Shown: positions 59,083 through 64,000 of the stretch, piece by piece
How positions within the stretch are numbered: the first letter of the stretch is position 1
Layout: every line of letters begins with the position of its first letter
Origin: Sipunculus nudus
Taxonomy: Eukaryota; Annelida; Sipuncula; Golfingiida; Sipunculidae
Direction: 5' to 3'
Assembly: GCA_026874595.1 (NCBI GenBank)
Contig: CM049321.1
Span: forward strand, 1,238,479-1,302,478
Length of the DNA stretch: 64,000 nt
Notes under the pieces: generated by a model
Told to the model about the DNA's origin: nothing
Seen by the model: only the letters and a program-made list of their open reading frames with translations
The model's database searches: none
Translations under genes and position numbers: made by a program

Positions 59083-59870
59083 GATACCTAGTGTCAAGAG
59101 AGGTGTTGCTCCAAGCGTCCAGAGTGGTTCTGCTATCCAGTGTCCAGAGAAGTGCTGTCACTTATTGTCCAGAGAGGTGCTTCTACCGAGTGAACAGAGA
59201 GGTGCTACTATATGTAGTAAACAGAGAGGTGCTGCAACACATTGTGCAGACAGGTGCTGCTACCCAGTGTCCAGAGAAATGTTGCTACCCAGTGTCCAGG
59301 GAGGTGCTGCCACCAATGGTCCAGAGAGATGTTACTTCCAAGTGAACAGAGAGGTGCTGTCACCAGTGTCCAGAGAGGTGCTTGTAACAAATGTCCAGAG
59401 AGGTGCTGCTACAAGCTGTCCAGAGAGGTGCTGCCATCCGGTGTCCAACGAAATACTGCTACACGGTAACAAGAGAGGTGCTGCCAGCCTGTGTCGAGTA
59501 AGGGACTGCCAGCCTAAGTTCAGAGAAGTGCTGCCATCTTATGTCAATAAAGGTGCTGCCAGCAGGTGACCCGAAAGGTTCTGCCAGCCGGTGACCAGAG
59601 AGGTGCTGCTACATGGTAAACAGATAGGTGCCGCCAACCTGTGTGCAGAAAGGAGTAAACAGCTTGTGTCCACAGAGGTGCTGCCAGCCTCATGTTTGGA
59701 GAGGTGCTGCCGGCCGGTTACCCGAAAGGTTCTGCCAGCCGGTGACAAGAGAGGTCCTGCTAGCCGGTGTCCAGAGAGGTGCTGCCAGCTTTTGACCAGA
59801 GAGGCGCTGCAAACCGGTGTCGAGAGAGGTGCCGCCAGCCGGGGCCCAGTATCGCAAGTTCATGAAGTCT
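59083..59870. repeat. 25-bp minisatellite, about 31 copies
   Basis: The unit is close to gtgtccagagaggtgctgcc plus a five-base variable end (agccg, accca and similar). Since 25 is not a multiple of three, three units make a 25-codon period and each frame cycles through the same three peptides (CPERCC, SREVLL, QRGAA). Open frames of 163, 93 and 84 codons run through it on the plus strand. It is likely non-coding. Confidence 0.92.
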
Positions 59871-60155
59871 AGATTCTGTTTAACCGGACCCTGTGTTTTT
59901 ACTAGTGTTTTGTTTAGTGTGCAACAGTTGCTGTACCAGTACCCTTAAGGCATTCCCTGTTTCAAAAAAGATCCGTTCAGACGTCGCAGACGAGTTCGAC
60001 GGATACATTTATACTTTGCTATTTTTAACAAACCTGTACAGATTTAAACCAAGTTAAATTTCTTCTACGGCTTTTTAAAACCTCTGCTTAAGACACATTT
60101 TTGGAAAATGTAACCACTAACTTCATGAAATATCTCGGGAAAACATTTTCACTGT
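59871..60155. other. No gene seen
   Basis: Spacer after the minisatellite. Confidence 0.4.
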
Positions 60156-60545
60156 ATGATTTTATATTATCTTATTGATGAAGAGTCAGGCGGACTGGTA
60201 GGTAGACAGTTCAAATTATTACAATTTTGGCAATTATTATTTCGATTATGGCCATTTGTACTTCTATTTTCCCAAGTTTATATATTTCAATATGGGTCAT
60301 TTCTCTGCAGTAATTATCCAAAGGACCCTACGGTCACTTACAAAGTAAAACCTTTAATATACAGAAATTCTTTAGATGATATATATATACTTACAGAAAG
60401 TTTATGTGAATTAACGTTAAACCATGATGGCAGACATTTTATTTGCAAAAGTGGCTTTAATAATGGTGAATATCAAATTCTGGCTGATAAGTTGTTTATA
60501 TGTCACTTTTGGGGGAAAGTCGATATATTCAAAGACAATGGTTAA
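60156..60545 (+). CDS. Unrecognised frame of 129 codons, doubtful
   Basis: The longest non-repeat frame in the last 15 kb. It encodes a basic/hydrophobic start (FWQLLFRLWPFVLLFSQVYIF could span a membrane), then a polar part with scattered cysteines (CSNYPKDP, SLCELTLNHDGRHFICKS). There are no family motifs, neighbouring exons or strong start context. It could be an exon of a membrane protein, part of an old repeat, or chance. Confidence 0.2.
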   Translation: MILYYLIDEESGGLVGRQFKLLQFWQLLFRLWPFVLLFSQVYIFQYGSFLCSNYPKDPTVTYKVKPLIYRNSLDDIYILTESLCELTLNHDGRHFICKSGFNNGEYQILADKLFICHFWGKVDIFKDNG

Positions 60546-61331
60546 ACATTTCCATGTATTGTCACTTTATAAGCTTCATTGTCATGCAAGAAAACCGTAA
60601 GAAAAAGGTTTGATAACTCCCATTGCTTATGCGTGATGAAATGCTACAACTTTTTTTCAGGAGAGTCTGTTCATCATTAATGAATAAAATACACATTAGA
60701 CACAAATTCAAGGTCATGGTGTACAGCCACTGGAATATAAAGAGTTCTTTGGTTTTTTAGATTGCTTATCGTAGTATTCTACCAGTAGAATAAAAAAAAA
60801 TGCTCGCCTTAAAAAGGTAACCTTTTGTCGCTATGTTTGCCAAAGGACCACACTAATACTATGTTACGTACTAATACACTGTGTTCCCTTGTGCTGAAGT
60901 AGCTTTGTGTATGGATTGTTTCCAACGAAATTAAAAACCCAATGATCATTTAGTTTACGTTATAACTGTAGTTCTATAACATCCTCGCGTGGATTTTAGT
61001 TACTGTCCAAGTTAGCAATGACCTGTTGTGTCTGGTTCTATTTGGGATCAGTTTTGGACATAGAAGTGTAAATAATCAAGTGTTTCAGCATTTATACCCT
61101 GTTATATTTAGGTTTGCTCTCAGGAATTATTCAAGAACTATACATACACAAATTTGTTAACCAACAGATGGTGTTTCATTTTAAAATCACAATTTTAATA
61201 CCCACAAAATGTTCCGAATTTACAAATTTTTATAACAATAGAAATGCTGCTGCACATATGTTCTGGCAATTAATAAAAATGAAGCCATCGCAAAATTGTT
61301 GAAATGAAGAAACTAAGGATATATAAAGCAG
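60546..61331. other. No gene seen
   Basis: AT-rich spacer with short frames only. Confidence 0.4.
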
Positions 61332-61495
61332 AGGCAGATTCAGGATTTTCGAAAGGGGAGGGTCCATTCCAGTTAGTTTTATAAGTAAACTAAAAAAGGT
61401 GTCCTGGTCCAGAATTTGAGGGCTTAAGGCCGGAAACCCTGAAAAATGTTGTTGCAGCTCAATAGGAGGGGGTCCGGACCCTTAGACCCCGCCTC
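61332..61495. mobile_element. Small GC-rich MITE-like insertion
   Basis: About 165 bp beginning cagaggcagattcagga and ending gaccccgcctctg. GAGGCRG and its complement CGCCTC frame a GC-rich body with opposed gggaggg and ccggaccc stretches, typical of short non-autonomous DNA elements. No target duplication could be fixed. Confidence 0.4.
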
Positions 61496-62880
61496 TGGAT
61501 CAGTCACAGTGCTTAGGGAACTAGTTATAATTCCTACACTTTACCCAGTAACTGATACATAGCACAGTACATAGATAGGTATGAACACATCCATGTGGTA
61601 AGTTGAGCAATAGGATCATTGATGGGCCTGGCAAGAAATAAGAGATTTGAGATCTCCCAGTTAGAAGTTTATATGAATATGAAAGGGTTTGACAAGCATC
61701 AGCGTCAAAATTAAATATCATCTTCATAACTGGTACAGCGAAAGGAAGAGATTTATTGATAGTTGTTAATTGCTGGAGCATTGAAAGCTTTGCAACAAAT
61801 ATTGTGAAACCCAATCATGGTATTTCTAGGCTAATTTGGTGGAGTTGAATCACGTGATGATAATGGTTTTCATCTATCGCTATGTGGAGATGATCATGGG
61901 GATAAAGGTTTTGTAGCTGACCTAACTTTGTGTGTCCGGAGATACCTTGTCAGGCCAATCTGGACACGTAAGAGCCTCAAACATGTATGCATATATTACA
62001 CGTGATCGGTTGTTGCTGTTAAGGTACTTGCTATCCTTGCCTTATTAACCCTACGTTTCCTACTGGACTCCGTCTTCTGCACCTTTGTGTGCAGCTGCAC
62101 GCCACCTTGTTAGAACCTTCGCTAGACTTTCCCATGTATCTGTGTTTATGGATAGTTTTATGTAGACATTTGCTGGCTGCACCAAGATAATGAAGTGCCT
62201 CTAGTAGTTTTACTAAACACTGGTTGCATTACTGCAAGGTTTTGGTTACTTTAAAATGTACAGCCTATCCTGCCATTGGAATGTATTGATATTTTAAACC
62301 TGGGTCAAAGAAAAGATATATTGGTTACTCCAGATAATCAATCCTGTTAACTGATACTGATAGATCTTTAATTTAACAGCTGTAGATTAATTGAGAGTTG
62401 GACAAAAATGAAAATCTTGAGCAGATTTGCTATTTATGGGTGACATTGCCTTATATAATTATTTTAAATTTATAATACTTGTCAATATAATTGTGTCCTT
62501 TTTAAAGATAAACATCCTTAAGCATCCATGCTTTCTTGTGAAAGTGTTAATGTGTAATTTTCTTGGGAACTGCAGTCTGCTATATTTACTACTAAGTATT
62601 AATTCGTGTACCTCTTACGGAAAATATCTAGCTACTATTAGTTCTGATCAGACCACCTTTTAACACTTTTCAGGCAGCTGTAACACACTGCATTCATTCC
62701 AGACCTCCTCATTTTAACTGCAGCTTTGATTTTTAGGGCCTCAACACCAGGGCTGGTATAGTTACAAGAATAAATTTATCACAATTGTTTGCACTGTGCA
62801 AAGCATGGTGGTGTAATCCAGCAAATCTTGTTATACAAAGCAGCGGATAAGAAGAAGAAGATCTGCAATGACTGCCGTGT
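61496..62880. other. No gene seen
   Basis: Mixed-composition spacer. Only short frames on both strands. Confidence 0.35.
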
Positions 62881-62883
62881 AAA

Positions 62884-62962
62884 ATGGAATGTGCAGTGCA
62901 TAATGGAATGTGCAGGGTATAATGGATTGTGCAGGGTATAATGGAATGTACAATGTATAATG
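62884..62962. repeat. 19-bp minisatellite, four copies
   Basis: Unit atggaatgtgcagggtata with small changes, four times. Confidence 0.85.
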
Positions 62963-62984
62963 TTTGGTTCTGTAATACCGGAGA

Positions 62985-63160
62985 CGTAGTACGCTGTGTC
63001 CCTCCAGACAGCCGACAAAACCCCCACTAACATCAACACAAGCAAACAGAACTACGCAGTCTCATATACGTTAAGACGATAATACCCCGTGTCCAATTGC
63101 AGCCGGCTCATCCAACGCTTACATCAACACAAGCAGCAAAACCATACAATCACATATATA
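62985..63160. repeat. Direct tandem repeat, two units of about 85-95 bp
   Basis: Both units contain ccgtgtcc or ctgtgtcc, cagccg, acatcaacacaagca, then a catata end. Confidence 0.6.
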
Positions 63161-63756
63161 CCATCTCTTGGTCTTCCAGAGTTGTCCTGGAAGTGTACTG
63201 TCGTCATCTCTCGCTGAACCTGAGCAGCATTAGCTTTAGATCATGGAAGAATGATACAAGAGACGCATTTACAAACTCTAAACTTGTAATGTTAAAGGCC
63301 TATTAATGATTATATCCCTAAACCTTGCCTGGTATATTCAGTTAAGTAGGAAATCTAAGAGCGGTACAGGGATAACGAGCAAAGCCAAAATATTCCATAG
63401 AAAGATTAGTTATATTATTGCTAAGCAAAACCAATATAGGACGGGGGATTTATGAATTAAAAATAAATTTTTAAGTTTTGATATTCAGTTGCAAGCCACT
63501 GAGCCACTGTGAGGTTATTTTAAGTAAACTTGGTATATTTTTAGCATAAGGAATTCTCTCTGTAAAGTGACAGATCAATATATGTAAAGTTACGGATTGA
63601 CTTGTTATCATTTATGTTATTTATTATTTTAATCAAGTAACTTAATTTCCAAGCTGTAAAAAAGTGAGAAAACAATGAAAATAATGGGTAACTATATTAT
63701 AACTCCTCCCTGTTCTGAGTGTTGATATTTGAATATAGCATATATTAAAATATGAT

Positions 63757-63794
<38 letters not shown>

Positions 63795-64000
63795 ACACGA
63801 TAGTATATACTTACTAATTTTAATATAATATTTCAAATACATGCATGGGTAAAGTTTTGTGTCTAGCAATTTTTGTTAATGTAAAGTGACTCCTAAATGA
63901 TAGGTACACCTAAAACATGTCGGGTTAGAACCAAATGTAGATACAGGTTTTATAGTGTAAAACTTATATCAGGTCACATTTTTGTTTAAGGTACGGGAAT
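63161..64000. other. No gene seen; (TA)n at 63761-63791
   Basis: AT-rich end of the window with one TA tract. No supported exon. Confidence 0.4.

Overview
This is eukaryotic nuclear DNA, AT-rich and full of repeats. It most likely comes from a bivalve mollusc, or at least a lophotrochozoan. The grounds are split coding exons with GT..AG borders, many (TA)n tracts, a tandem C-type-lectin locus, bivalve-style dispersed repeats and an old landscape of DNA transposons and LINEs. No tRNA, rRNA, CRISPR or operon structure was seen. The organism call is an inference from style, not a species match.

1-19.7 kb: a tandemly duplicated block carrying small secreted C-type-lectin-domain (CTLD) genes on the minus strand. 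Unit A (about 1-11 kb) is decayed. Unit B (about 12.2-18.2 kb) holds the best gene, with exons at 15679-15505, 15434-15233, 14490-14266 and 13866-13739. Unit C (18.2-19.7 kb) is a truncated fragment nearly identical to the start of unit A. 19.7-26.5 kb: mostly empty, with a LINE reverse-transcriptase fragment, a fold-back element and a broken HHxxxD acyltransferase/condensation-like pseudogene.

26.5-35.0 kb: a tandem satellite of roughly 100-135 bp units, each with a palindromic core. It is split by a 5.54-kb DNA transposon (28328-33867) with imperfect CACAC... terminal inverted repeats and a 4-bp target duplication, AGCA. The transposon carries one nearly intact protein that looks like RAG1 along its whole length: RAG1-type N-terminal zinc region, RING plus second zinc finger, then a DDE core with RAG1-like zinc ligands. 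It has one frameshift and one in-frame TGA. This is the most interesting object in the window. From memory it matches the molluscan family described in Aplysia as N-RAG-TP.

37.4-41.8 kb: a dead LINE on the minus strand. Its ORF1 has an N-terminal J domain (HPD motif), an SGNH/GDSL esterase-like domain and two CCHC zinc knuckles. Its ORF2 has an AP endonuclease with an internal deletion, followed by reverse transcriptase. 45.0-46.4 kb: a broken type II membrane glycosyltransferase. 47.3-48.0 kb: a possible solo LTR.

49.9-52.4 kb: a 43-bp minisatellite with nested higher-order periods of 171 and 342 bp. 52.6-55.1 kb: SINE-like copies and (CT)n tracts. 59.1-59.9 kb: a 25-bp minisatellite. The remainder shows no gene I can support. 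Apart from the transposon protein and perhaps CTLD gene B, every coding region here is broken. Some single-base lesions lie in homopolymers, so assembly error is possible for those.
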